A stretch of DNA of 64,000 nt from Roseicitreum antarcticum (lineage in GTDB: Bacteria > Pseudomonadota > Alphaproteobacteria > Rhodobacterales > Rhodobacteraceae): the NCBI RefSeq assembly GCF_014681765.1, contig NZ_CP061498.1, positions 310,001 to 374,000 of the forward strand. The letters run 5' to 3'. The notes under the pieces are model-generated. The model was not told where the DNA came from. It saw only the letters and a list, made by a program, of their open reading frames with translations, and did not search any database. Numbering within the stretch: position 1 is the stretch's first letter; the number at the start of each line of letters is the position of its first letter. The translations under genes and the position numbers were made by a program. This document shows positions 33,190-41,737 of this stretch, in pieces.

Positions 33190-35040
33190 TTGGTGGAAAA
33201 GTTGCAATTGGTGGTCCAGCCTTCTGAGCGGGAAACACTGCCCTCATTTTTCTCGCGCATGGCCGCGATCAATGGCTCCGATGCCACCGGATTTGCTTTG
33301 GATATCGGGGTCAGCTTGAAGCGGATCTTGAGCCTGGAGGAGTTCGCGGTTGGCACTTTCGCTGATCGATCCGGCTTGGCACCCGCCCAACTGGCAACCA
33401 TGCTGTCATGGACTGGCGAGCGTGTCGGGGACGTGCGAATGAAGTATCGAGGAGAAGTATTTGTCTCGCGCGCTGTACGCAATCCCGTCGTCCGTGGCTG
33501 TCCCCATTGCCTACGCGCGGTGGCGGGGGACCAGACATCTCCGCTGCGGCACCTGGCCATGGCGGGGGACTGGCTGTGTCGCGGTGTGGATGTGTGCCTG
33601 CGGCATCGCCATCCGCTGGTGCCTCTTTGGGAACGCCCGCGACCTATTGATCGCGATGACGTTGGCGCCAGGCTGACGGAAATACTTCCAGCCCTTCTGG
33701 CCGGCCGATTTGACCGTGACCTGATCGAGTCATCCGCCTATGACCGCTGGCTTGATCGGCGTCTCTCGCAGGGAGAGGACGATACCTGGCTCGGAACTCA
33801 ACCCCTGTTTGTGGCCATGACGTTCTGTGCGCTGCTCGGAACGGAACTTCTTCGCGTTCAGGAACGTGAAGCTGAGGACAGGACTGCGAAGGCCTTGGGC
33901 TTTGATGTCCTATCGAGAGGGCCTGAAGCCATTGTTGGTGCGCTCGATCTCCTCACGCTGGCGGGTGATGGGGGCCACTTTGTCACGAAAGGTGCATTGG
34001 GAACTATATTTGGGGCTCTTGACCATCTCTATCGCAACGACGACAGCTTCGATGGTTTCCGCGATATCGTGCGACGCCATGTCCTGAGTATCTGGCCTGT
34101 TGCTGGGGGGGATGAGATTCTCGGGCAAGTTGTGTCCGAACGTCGGCTTCATTCTCTTGTCTCTGCCAGTACGGAAACTGGAATCGGCAAGACCGTGCTC
34201 AATGACTTCCTGACAGAGGCCGGAGCGTTTGCGCCTGACGACGCGCGTGCTGATCTTCGCAAGACCTTCGACGCAAAGGCGTACCAATTCCTGCTGGACG
34301 AGATACCGACACTGGTCGGCCCCATCGCGATGCGAAAGGCGATCGGGGCGACACGGGCCGAACTGATGTCGTTGGCGGCGGACCGCATTCTGGTGCCCAG
34401 GACTAAAGTGGCTACGATCAAGTCTCCCTGGCGGGTGTCAGATGGGGTGTCTTTGCTCAAGGAGTTGGAGCGCGAGGCCATTGCGCTGGATGCGGACGCG
34501 CCCGGGTGGGAAACAATCCAACATGTCCACAAGCGATTGGGCGTTTCCGTAGGGGAAGTGATCGCCGCGATCCGGGACGGCGGTCTCAGTGTCGGCAAGC
34601 GCGCCGAAGTATTCGGATATCATGCTTTCGTCGTGCAGTCTGCCAAGGTTGATCAGTTGACTGTATCCCGATCTCGTAAGGAAAGCATGGTGGCGATGGA
34701 GGGCGAGTTGAACGCGGCTGCTTTCGCCCGGTCTGTCGGCATACGGAAGAAGGGGGCGTTTCTGGCGTTGATCGAAGGTGGCCATACACCTGCGACGAAG
34801 GTGTTGCACCCGGTGACGAAGCGCCCACAGTGGCGGATGAACGACGCCGACATCGCCGCCTTTCATGAGAAATTCACCACACCGACCGTGATTGGCGAAG
34901 AGACCGGGCATCACCGGAACACGATTCTGGCGGCATTGTCGGTCGGGGGGATCCGGCCATTCCGGCCGAACGACGTGGACGCCGGACCTGTCTATCTTCG
35001 AGATGAAGTAGCAGGCATCCTGGGCGCTCTGAAAAGCTGA
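33190..35040 (+). CDS. TniQ-like transposition-targeting family protein (orphan)
   Basis: A 616-residue protein. The first ~150 residues match TniQ: ETLPSFFSRMAAINGS, then a zinc ribbon with C104-P-H-C107 and W128-L-C...V-C136-L-R-H139. The rest has several helix-turn-helix-like repeats (VHKRLGVSVGEVIAAIRDGGL; EETGHHRNTILAALSVGGI), suggesting sequence-specific DNA binding. TniQ proteins link target selectors to TniA/TniB or Tn7-type transposases. No transposase or TniB is visible nearby, so this is either a relic or a TniQ-derived protein with another role, perhaps with the FtsH-like protease. GTG/TTG starts are possible; the start is approximate. Confidence 0.75.
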   Translation: MVEKLQLVVQPSERETLPSFFSRMAAINGSDATGFALDIGVSLKRILSLEEFAVGTFADRSGLAPAQLATMLSWTGERVGDVRMKYRGEVFVSRAVRNPVVRGCPHCLRAVAGDQTSPLRHLAMAGDWLCRGVDVCLRHRHPLVPLWERPRPIDRDDVGARLTEILPALLAGRFDRDLIESSAYDRWLDRRLSQGEDDTWLGTQPLFVAMTFCALLGTELLRVQEREAEDRTAKALGFDVLSRGPEAIVGALDLLTLAGDGGHFVTKGALGTIFGALDHLYRNDDSFDGFRDIVRRHVLSIWPVAGGDEILGQVVSERRLHSLVSASTETGIGKTVLNDFLTEAGAFAPDDARADLRKTFDAKAYQFLLDEIPTLVGPIAMRKAIGATRAELMSLAADRILVPRTKVATIKSPWRVSDGVSLLKELEREAIALDADAPGWETIQHVHKRLGVSVGEVIAAIRDGGLSVGKRAEVFGYHAFVVQSAKVDQLTVSRSRKESMVAMEGELNAAAFARSVGIRKKGAFLALIEGGHTPATKVLHPVTKRPQWRMNDADIAAFHEKFTTPTVIGEETGHHRNTILAALSVGGIRPFRPNDVDAGPVYLRDEVAGILGALKS

Positions 35041-35211
35041 CACTCGTCGGCTGGTCGCCCTTGGGGCCAGAACGGAGTAAAAACCGATAACTATCAACGG
35101 CTTGTCCGAATTTACGCCTCACATGACACTTTCCCATTGACAGGGGGTGTGCATGAAAACAGGCAAAAGGTGCAAGGTTATGGTGCATTGGCACCCGTGG
35201 CAGGTCATGGT

Positions 35212-35254
35212 GATCCCGGGAGGACTCGAACCCCCAACATCCTGATTAGAAGTC
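35212..35254 (-). repeat. Displaced 3' half of native tRNA-Arg(UCU) at left end of element
   Basis: 43 bases identical to 47831-47873 (tRNA-Arg from the anticodon loop to position 72). It is followed on the tRNA strand by ACCA, whereas the complete copy has GCCA. Similarity stops exactly at the anticodon loop (GACTTCTAA, 35246-35254). Joined to the 5' half at 48001-48039 it rebuilds a perfect tRNA-Arg gene, so it is best read as the host's displaced 3' half (attL side). Confidence 0.88.
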
Positions 35255-35364
35255 GGTAAACTGTATCCCTTTCCAACCCTCGCGTCCACCCTAAACAGTA
35301 GCGTTTGCAGGGACTTGGAGCTATACTAGCCCTGAGCTGCCCGCTTCCACCCGATCCCCTCCCG

Positions 35365-35379
35365 GTTCGTAAACGGTTC
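35365..35379 (+). promoter_or_regulatory. LexA-type SOS box upstream of integrase
   Basis: GTTC-GTAAACG-GTTC exactly fits the alphaproteobacterial LexA operator (GTTC-N7-GTTC), centred 46 bases before the integrase ATG. It implies release of integrase expression on DNA damage. A further CGGTTCG lies at 35397-35403 close to the start codon; the repeated motif might also be an integrase arm site. Confidence 0.68.
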
Positions 35380-35417
35380 GCAGGCAGACCGCCAGACGGT
35401 TCGGAAAGGGACAAGGG

Positions 35418-36632
35418 ATGCCAGAGAAATTGACAGAAGCGCGGGTGAAGGCCCTCGCATACGATGGAAAGCCTGCCGCTGTGCGGGACGCGAAGGTGGC
35501 AGGATTGCTTGTCGCCGTGAACAAGACCGGGAAGTCATACAAGATTCAGCGCGACCTCTGGCAGGGCCAGCGCGGGCGAAAGGTTTTGGTCAAGACCGTC
35601 CGCCATACCCTCGGGGGCACTGAGGAGATGACGTTGGACGACGCCCGCAGCCGGGCGGCGGTCCTGCTGGACCAGATCAAGCGCGGAATCGACCCCAACG
35701 CCCCGCTGCCTGACCCGTCCTCCGACGCGGGTGGCTGGACCGTCCGCCGGATGTTCGAGGAGTATGGGGCCGACATGCGCGCCCGGGACTGTGTCGAGCG
35801 GTCCATTGTAGACATGATGGACCGGCTGGACCGCTACCTGCCCAAGTGGGGCACACTGCCCGTGACCGCGATAAAGCGCAGCCAAGCCCGTGAGGAGCAC
35901 CGGCGCATCACCGTGGATCACGGCGCGACCACGGCCAACAAGGCCATGCGCGACTTCCGCGCGGCCTACAACTTCGCCCTCAAGGTGGTGGACGACCCGG
36001 ACGCCCTGCCGGGCAATCCGGTGCAGGCGGTCACGTTCAACAAGGAGCGGGCAAGCAACCGGGTGCTGATGCCCGACGACCTTGCCGACTGGTGGCGGAG
36101 AGTGCAGGCGCTGCCTAACCCGCTGCGCCGCGACATGCACCTCCTCGGGCTGCTGTCGGGCCTGCGCCCCGGCACCCTTGTCGGCATCCGGCGTGATTGG
36201 GTGCGGCTGGACGCCCCGGCGGTGTCGATCCCCCGGATGAAGTCGGGCCGCTCCTTCGACCTGCCCCTGTCGGGCCGGATGGTCGAGGTTGTGAGCCATG
36301 CCCTCACGGCGGGCGACGTGCTGTTCCCCGGCAGCCCGTGGCTGTTCCCGTCGCGGTCCACCAAGACGGGCGAGGTGATCGCAACGCAGGTATGGAAGGA
36401 GAAAGCCCTGCCCAGCGAGACGGGGCACATCCTGCGCCACACCTACCGCACCGTTGCCCAGCGCGCGGGGATTGACCGGGTGAACGCCCGCCTTCTGCTT
36501 GACCACACCGTGCCGGGGATAGATGGCGTCTACATCCACGAGCGGGCGCTGTTCGACACGCTGCTTGCGGAGCAGGAGCGCATGACGGCGGCGCTCTTCG
36601 CCCTGCTTGAGCCCTCCACAACAACGGATTGA
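35418..36632 (+). CDS. int: Tyrosine-family site-specific integrase
   Basis: A 404-residue phage/island integrase. Residues 1-95 are the DUF4102-like arm-binding domain common to tRNA-targeting integrases (LTEARVKAL, GLLVAVNKTGKSY, TLDDARSRAA). A SAM-like core-binding domain follows, then the catalytic domain with R250 (SGLRPGT), K275, H337-x-x-R340, H363 and nucleophile Y372. It cuts and joins at the adjacent tRNA-Arg anticodon loop. It is the first gene of the element, reading inward from attL, and carries a LexA box upstream. Complete and apparently functional. Confidence 0.95.
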   Translation: MPEKLTEARVKALAYDGKPAAVRDAKVAGLLVAVNKTGKSYKIQRDLWQGQRGRKVLVKTVRHTLGGTEEMTLDDARSRAAVLLDQIKRGIDPNAPLPDPSSDAGGWTVRRMFEEYGADMRARDCVERSIVDMMDRLDRYLPKWGTLPVTAIKRSQAREEHRRITVDHGATTANKAMRDFRAAYNFALKVVDDPDALPGNPVQAVTFNKERASNRVLMPDDLADWWRRVQALPNPLRRDMHLLGLLSGLRPGTLVGIRRDWVRLDAPAVSIPRMKSGRSFDLPLSGRMVEVVSHALTAGDVLFPGSPWLFPSRSTKTGEVIATQVWKEKALPSETGHILRHTYRTVAQRAGIDRVNARLLLDHTVPGIDGVYIHERALFDTLLAEQERMTAALFALLEPSTTTD

Positions 36633-36701
36633 GGGCTGGTTAGGGCGATTCAGGGTTTCCCAACGCGGGCCGGAGCGGGTAAGATCGGGACCATGAGACT
36701 A

Positions 36702-36868
36702 CCCTGAAACAGGGAACGCCGGGGAAGTGTCCCGGAGTTGGGAACCGCGTCGGCCCACCGGGAAGTGCCGCGCGCGGGGAGCGCCCCATGCGGGGGGCGC
36801 GGGGCAACCCGGTGGGTGCGAAGGCACCGCTGCCCTGTCACTGAACCCGACTGCTTTCGCAGGCAGTC
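36702..36868 (+). promoter_or_regulatory. Highly structured int-alpA intergenic region
   Basis: The 253-base gap between int and the excisionase gene carries CCCTG-AAA-CAGGG (36702-36714), a 63-base inverted repeat with CCCACCGGG (36754-36762) and CCCGGTGGG (36808-36816) arms and nested GC stems, a competing GGTGC/GCACC stem (36815-36828), and GACTGC/GCAGTC (36849-36868) just before the alpA start. It may be a terminator/antiterminator region or an excisionase/repressor site. One GGAACG (36713-36718) matches the iteron unit found further on. Confidence 0.45.
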
Positions 36869-36885
36869 TGGCTTGGTGACCAACT

Positions 36886-37137
36886 ATGGACCAACAGACG
36901 ATTGATGCCGTTGCGGAGGCCGTTGCAGAACGCCTCCTGCGTGAGCTGCCCCGTGGGCGGCTGCCCATGACCCCCGAATACCTGACCGCCGAACAGGTGG
37001 CCCAGATGACCGGCTTCTCCACGAAGTCGCTGGAGGCTTACCGCGCCAAGCGGCAGGGTCCCGCCTTCCTCAAGATCGGGCACAACGTCCGCTACCGCGC
37101 CGATGACGTGCGTGTGTGGATGGAGGCGTCGGAATGA
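36886..37137 (+). CDS. AlpA-like excisionase/regulator (HTH_17)
   Basis: An 83-residue protein whose last ~50 residues form a MerR-like winged helix: EYLTAEQVAQMTGFSTKSLEAYRAKRQGPAFLKIG then VRYRADDVRVWMEA. This is the excisionase/AlpA pattern. The N-terminal helix (IDAVAEAVAERLLREL) may mediate dimerisation. Such proteins bend DNA for excision and often activate the replication gene that follows. Its stop overlaps the next start (ATGA). Confidence 0.88.
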   Translation: MDQQTIDAVAEAVAERLLRELPRGRLPMTPEYLTAEQVAQMTGFSTKSLEAYRAKRQGPAFLKIGHNVRYRADDVRVWMEASE

Positions 37138-39470
37138 GCGGGGCGGAGAAAGAGAACGCCCCCAGCCGGGAAGCAGGGGGCGCTCAGGAACACAGTCACA
37201 AGAACATCATCGACGGGGATAGCTTAACCCCGGATGCCACGCCGGGCGACCAGAAAGGCTTGTTGTCCGGCGACACGGCGGCGGCGGTGGACTTCCTCGC
37301 GCACTGGTGCCCGGATGGCCCGTGGGTGCTGACCTCCATCGTCCCGGACGGCGGGCGCACGACCACCCGGACCTTCGGCCCGGGCGACGTGGCGGCGATG
37401 GCCGAGTGGGTTGAGGAGCGGCAGGGACGGCAGAACATCTACTTCACCGTCAATCGGACCTTTGGCCCAGTGTCGAGCAAGCCCAGCAAGGCGGAAATGG
37501 CGGCGGCGGTGGCCCTGCACGTTGACGTGGACCCGCGCGCCGGGATGGAAGTGGAGCCGGAGCGCCAGCGGATCGAAAGGATGGTTGAGGACTGGGAGCA
37601 GGACGGCAGCAAACTGCCCTTCCCCCGGCCCAGTGTGGTCGTGGACAGCGGCGGCGGCTACCAGTGTTTCTGGTTGCTGGACGCGCCGGTGGAGGACCAC
37701 CCGGAGGTGGAGGCCCGGAACATCGCAATCGGTGTGGCGATGGGGGCCGACGCCTGCCACAACATCGACCGGCTGATGCGGCTGCCCGGGACGGTGAACC
37801 TGCCCAACAAGAAGAAGCGCGAAAAGGGCCGCAAGCCCGCGCTCGCGCGTGTCGTGTCGGCAGACTGGACCCGCCGCTATGGGCTGGATGCCTTCCCCGC
37901 CGCCCCGATGCCAGATGCCCCGGCGGTGGCGTCCGCTGCGCCTGCTCGGGGCGTGGAGGTGGAGGGGCTGCCCCTGTCCGACCTCTGCAAGAGCGTGATC
38001 GTGAACGGCCAAGACCCTGACGACGCGAACCGCTGGGGTGGCGACCGCTCCAAGGCTGTCTGGTGGGTGGCCTGCGAAATGGCCCGCGCTGGGTGCAGTG
38101 ACGCGGTGATGTTGGGCGTCCTTCTCGACCCGGACCTTGGAATCAGCGCACACGTCCGCGACCAGAAAGGGGCGGAGCGCTACGCCCGCAAGCAGGTGCA
38201 GGACGCCCGCGAGGAGGTGGACAACAACTTCGACTGCGACAAGGAGGGCAACCCCCTCAGCAGCTCCCAGCGAAACGTCCGGGTCGCGCTGCGCCGCCTC
38301 GGGGTGAACCTGCGCCACGACCTGCTGGCCGAGCGCGCCCTTGTCGAGGGGCTGGACGGGTTCGGGCCGAACCTTGACGATGATGCCTGCAACCGGCTCT
38401 GGCTGTCGATTGACGAGCGGTTCAGGTTCCGGCCCACGGTGGACTTCTTCAACCGTGTCCTATCCGACCATGCCCGCCAGAGGGCCTTCCACCCTGTCTT
38501 GGACTACCTTGCCGCGCTGCGCTGGGACGGGGTGCCCCGGATCGGCGGCTGGCTTGCCTCCTATGGCGGCGCGGTGGACACGCCCTATACGCGGGCGGTT
38601 GGCGAGCTCTTGCTTGTCGCGGCTGTCCGCCGGGTCCGCAGGCCGGGCGTGAAGTTCGATGAGATGCTGGTCCTTGAATCGCCGCAGGGCACCAACAAGA
38701 GCACGGCCCTGAAGGTGTTGGCCGTCCGGGATGAGTGGTTCACGGATGACGTGCCGCTGAATGCAGAGGCCAAGCGCGTGATCGAGGCCCTTGCCGGGAA
38801 GTGGATTGTCGAGGCGGGCGAGCTGAAGGGCATGAAGAAGGGAGGAGCCGACCACCTCAAGGGCTTCCTGTCCCGGACCCACGACAAGGCCCGGATGGCA
38901 TACGACCGGCGCGAGCGCGAGGTGCCGCGCCAGTGCGTGATCGTCGGCACGACCAACGACAGCCGCTACCTTCGCGACACTACCGGCAACCGCCGGTTCT
39001 GGCCGGTGTCTGTCGAGGGGTTCGACCTTGACGCCCTGCGCCGCGACCGGGACCAGCTCTGGGCAGAGGCGGCGGCGCGCGAGGCGGAAGGCGCACCGAT
39101 CCGTCTGGACCCGGACCTGTGGGCGGAGGCGGCGGAGGAACAGGACGCCCGCCGGGTGGAGGAACCGTTCTATGAGGCCCTGCACAGTGCGCTGGGCGAG
39201 GAGCGGCCCGGGAAGGTGCGCGGCGAGGATGTGTGGCGGATCGTCGGGAGGCTGCGCGGGATGCGGACGCAGGACGACAACGAGAGGCTGGGGGACGCCA
39301 TGCGTCGGCTGGCCTTCGACCGGACCAAGCGCCGGTTCGGGCTGCCGCACCCCGAGTGGTGCTATGTCCGGGGCGAGGGCAACGTGCCGCGCCTCGTGCC
39401 CCGGTTCGGGCCGGATGGCGAGCTAGAGGGTGTGGCCGAAACGGACGGCGGACCGGGGGAGCCCTTCTAG
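37134..39470 (+). CDS. Primase-helicase replication protein with VapE domain
   Basis: A 778-residue protein. The N-terminal ~250 residues resemble a RepB/AEP-type primase (ALHVDVDP acidic motif; VVDSGGGYQCFWLL; IDRLMRLPGTVNLPNKKK with the catalytic histidine region absent or shifted). The C-terminal ~400 residues are a VapE (superfamily 3-like) helicase: LVLESPQGTNKSTAL is a Walker A variant with Asn in place of Gly before Lys, KWIVEAGEL fits Walker B and CVIVGTTNDSRYLRD sensor 1, followed by TTGNRRFWPV. It should initiate replication of the excised element at the repeat array immediately downstream. It is translationally coupled to alpA. Confidence 0.9.
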   Translation: MSGAEKENAPSREAGGAQEHSHKNIIDGDSLTPDATPGDQKGLLSGDTAAAVDFLAHWCPDGPWVLTSIVPDGGRTTTRTFGPGDVAAMAEWVEERQGRQNIYFTVNRTFGPVSSKPSKAEMAAAVALHVDVDPRAGMEVEPERQRIERMVEDWEQDGSKLPFPRPSVVVDSGGGYQCFWLLDAPVEDHPEVEARNIAIGVAMGADACHNIDRLMRLPGTVNLPNKKKREKGRKPALARVVSADWTRRYGLDAFPAAPMPDAPAVASAAPARGVEVEGLPLSDLCKSVIVNGQDPDDANRWGGDRSKAVWWVACEMARAGCSDAVMLGVLLDPDLGISAHVRDQKGAERYARKQVQDAREEVDNNFDCDKEGNPLSSSQRNVRVALRRLGVNLRHDLLAERALVEGLDGFGPNLDDDACNRLWLSIDERFRFRPTVDFFNRVLSDHARQRAFHPVLDYLAALRWDGVPRIGGWLASYGGAVDTPYTRAVGELLLVAAVRRVRRPGVKFDEMLVLESPQGTNKSTALKVLAVRDEWFTDDVPLNAEAKRVIEALAGKWIVEAGELKGMKKGGADHLKGFLSRTHDKARMAYDRREREVPRQCVIVGTTNDSRYLRDTTGNRRFWPVSVEGFDLDALRRDRDQLWAEAAAREAEGAPIRLDPDLWAEAAEEQDARRVEEPFYEALHSALGEERPGKVRGEDVWRIVGRLRGMRTQDDNERLGDAMRRLAFDRTKRRFGLPHPEWCYVRGEGNVPRLVPRFGPDGELEGVAETDGGPGEPF

Positions 39471-39471
39471 G

Positions 39472-39815
39472 CGTTCCCGGGCGGGAACGGTGGAAAATCG
39501 GGCCGGAACGGCTAACTCCTTGGCCGAATGGCGAGAATGCCCATCGTTCCCCCCGTTCCCTGCCGTTCCTCGCGCTTCCCCGGACCCTCCGGCGGCGGTG
39601 CCCGGAGCCCATAGGCGGTCGTCCCCCTGTCCCTCTCTCTACTCTATACCTCTAAGGGGGGAACGGGAGGAACGTAGAGAGATAGGCCAGCCCCGGTGGG
39701 CGTCTGGCGACCCCCCTTCTGGGGAACGGTGTGGGGAACGCGGCGGCTTGGGGCGGGAACGGCCTCTCTTTGGGCAGAGGGCTGGGAAATTATCCAAACA
39801 CGCGCTGGGCGTTCC
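39472..39815 (+). repeat. Iteron array, putative replication origin of the element
   Basis: Twelve exact copies of GGAACG or its complement lie within 344 bases: GGAACG at 39484, 39505, 39660, 39669, 39723, 39735, 39756 and CGTTCC at 39472, 39545, 39554, 39564, 39810. Base composition predicts about 0.2. The first two copies form the perfect 18-base palindrome CGTTCCCGGGCGGGAACG. Two clusters flank a CT/AT-rich gap (39627-39655) that could melt. Position directly after the primase-helicase gene matches satellite origins, where the Rep protein binds iterons. Confidence 0.75.
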
Positions 39816-40077
39816 ACAAAAAAGGACCAGCCTTCGGCACCATCGCCACCGCTCCGCCTGCCTACAGCACCGCCCGGACCCGGCCACAAAAGGCCCGCCC
39901 GGAAAAGGGTCTGCCGCCGCCACACGCGCGGCCCCACGTTTCTGGGCACCCGCCACCAGACCGCTAACCGCCCGATAAGTGGACGTTTTCCGGCTAGACG
40001 AATGGCCAGCGCTCACGGTAAGTTCCCCTAGTGAGGTATCTTTATACCCCACTCCAACCCGAGAAATGGAGAACAAC
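39816..40077. promoter_or_regulatory. Leader region of the DUF3489 gene
   Basis: No gene is seen here. The region closes with TTTATA near 40040 (possible -10) and GGAGAACAAC directly before the ATG at 40078, so it likely holds the promoter of the second operon of the element. Confidence 0.4.
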
Positions 40078-40887
40078 ATGACCACTACATTCGCAACCGT
40101 GGACGCCGCCACCGCCGCCTTCGCCCTCCACTCGACCGCAGACGACGCGACCGCCGCCGCAGACACGCAGGACCACCTACTGGTCCTGATCGAGGAGGAC
40201 CTGACCGGCCTGACCATGGCGCAGGGCACCGCCCTGTTCGCCGCGACCGCCGCGCCCCTGGGCATCGCCGCCGTGAAGCGCTTCCCCGACCGCGCGACCG
40301 CCGCCCGCCGCATCTGGGCTAACCTCGCGGCCCTCTCCGCTGGGCAGGACGGCACCCCCGCGACCGCCGCCACACCAGAGGTCCCGCCCGCCCCCGAGGC
40401 AGCCCCTGCGCCAGCGGAGGCAGCGAGAGCCCCGCGCCGTTCTCGTGGCATAAACCTCGCGCCTAAGGCGGAGGCTAAGCCGTGCCGCGCCGGGACAAAG
40501 CAAGCCCTTCTCGTGGACTTCCTCTCGCGCCCCGGCGGCGCATCCATGGCGGAGCTGAGGGAGGCCCTGACCCCGTGGAAGGTCGTGACGATCAAGTCGG
40601 GCCTGTCGTGGGACATGAACCACCAGAAGGGCTACGGCATCCGCACGACCTTTGAGGACGGATACCACCGCTGGCTCGCCACCGACTACGCGGGCCAAGG
40701 GACCTTCCATGCCGACAGTCACCCCGAGGACGCGAGCGACAAGGCGGCGCTCCTCGCCCAGAACCTCGCCAACGGTTACGACCCGGAGGAGCTGTTCCAC
40801 GTCTACCACCTCGTGCTGCCCGCCGGGATGGACGCGCCGCAGCCCCACACCCCGCGCGCTGGCGCGAAGGCGGAGGTATCGGCATGA
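40078..40887 (+). CDS. DUF3489 winged-helix-like protein
   Basis: A 269-residue protein. Residues 1-85 are alanine/threonine-rich and helical, 90-135 a proline/alanine linker and 140-205 a DUF3489-type winged helix (TKQALLVDFLSRPGGASMAELREAL, WDMNHQKGYGIRTTFEDGYHRW). The tail is acidic. DUF3489 proteins are common in alphaproteobacterial islands and phages and probably bind DNA. The ATG at 40078 has GGAG nine bases upstream; the frame extends to 39979 without support. It overlaps the next gene as ATGA. Confidence 0.78.
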   Translation: MTTTFATVDAATAAFALHSTADDATAAADTQDHLLVLIEEDLTGLTMAQGTALFAATAAPLGIAAVKRFPDRATAARRIWANLAALSAGQDGTPATAATPEVPPAPEAAPAPAEAARAPRRSRGINLAPKAEAKPCRAGTKQALLVDFLSRPGGASMAELREALTPWKVVTIKSGLSWDMNHQKGYGIRTTFEDGYHRWLATDYAGQGTFHADSHPEDASDKAALLAQNLANGYDPEELFHVYHLVLPAGMDAPQPHTPRAGAKAEVSA

Positions 40888-41132
40888 CCCGGCGAGGCAG
40901 CATGGAAGACAAGATGCAGCAGTTTGTCCCGGGGATCGTCCCCGGGCAGCGGGAGTTCTACCACGTCGCGGCCTCTGGGACGGTGGAGCGGTACTGGCTC
41001 GCGCCGGGCACCCACGGCCCGCAGTCCCACGGCCCGGCACCTGACCACCCTTTGGGCGTCGGTCCCGAGCCCGGCTGGTATGACGCGGACGGCAACAAGC
41101 TCGCCCGCGACCCGCGCGAGGTGGCACCGTGA
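40884..41132 (+). CDS. Hypothetical protein of the element (82 residues)
   Basis: Coupled by ATGA to the DUF3489 gene and overlapping the recombinase start by four bases (GTGA). The sequence is rich in Gly, Pro and aromatic residues (QREFYHVAASGTVERYWLAP; EPGWYDADGNKLA), suggesting a small beta-rich fold. No signal peptide or membrane segment. Family not recognised. Confidence 0.65.
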   Translation: MTRRGSMEDKMQQFVPGIVPGQREFYHVAASGTVERYWLAPGTHGPQSHGPAPDHPLGVGPEPGWYDADGNKLARDPREVAP

Positions 41133-41737
41133 CCGCCCGCCGCGTGGCCCTCTACGCGAGAGTATCGACCGCTGGACAGGACCTTGAGCCCCAGCTTCTC
41201 CGGCTCCGCGAGGTGGCGGCGCGGGCGGGCTGGACCGTAGCGCACGAGTATGTCGAGAAGGCATCCGGCGCGCGGTCCTCTCGTCCGGAGCTGGACCGGA
41301 TGATGGACGACGCCCGGAGGCGGAGGGTTGACCTGATCGCTGCCGTTGACGTGTCCCGCCTTGGCCGGAGCCTCTCCGGTCTTGCCACCCTGTTCGAGGA
41401 GCTGCGCCAGATCGGGTGCGACCTCTACTTGGACAGGGAGGCCGTGGACACCCAGACCCCGGCGGGCCGGGCGCTTCTGGGCATGGCCAGCGTCTTTTCC
41501 GCCTTTGAGCGCGACATGACCGTTGAGCGCACATTGGCCGGGCTCGCCGTCGCCCGCGCCCGGGGCAAGCGCCTCGGGCGTCCGCCTACTGGAGACGGCA
41601 CAGTTGCCGCAATCCAGTCGCTCCGGAGCCGGGGTGTCGGTCAGAACGCAATCGCCCGCGAGCTTCGCGTGGGCAAATCCGTGGTGCAGCGCATCTGCAA
41701 TGAGATGGAAAGGGAGGCCGCCAATGGGCAGCACTGA
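41129..41737 (+). CDS. Serine recombinase (resolvase/invertase family)
   Basis: A 202-residue small serine recombinase: YARVSTAGQ with nucleophile Ser13, the SRPELDRMM and DVSRLGRSLSGL active-site arginine stretches, the long E helix (LLGMASVFSAFERDMTVERTLAGL) and a C-terminal helix-turn-helix (SRGVGQNAIARELRVGKSVVQRI). Starts at GTG overlapping the preceding stop. In addition to the tyrosine integrase, it could resolve multimers or invert DNA; no inverted crossover sites were found nearby. Confidence 0.92.
   Translation: MTARRVALYARVSTAGQDLEPQLLRLREVAARAGWTVAHEYVEKASGARSSRPELDRMMDDARRRRVDLIAAVDVSRLGRSLSGLATLFEELRQIGCDLYLDREAVDTQTPAGRALLGMASVFSAFERDMTVERTLAGLAVARARGKRLGRPPTGDGTVAAIQSLRSRGVGQNAIARELRVGKSVVQRICNEMEREAANGQH

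Noticed and set aside
35212-35300. A second functional tRNA-Arg at the left border
   Set aside because: Only positions from the anticodon loop to the 3' end match; the D-arm and 5' acceptor strand are missing.
39472-39815. Reading the GGAACG array as LexA boxes
   Set aside because: Spacings between GAAC/GTTC halves here are 5, 6 or 8 bases rather than the seven required; the density and position favour iterons.
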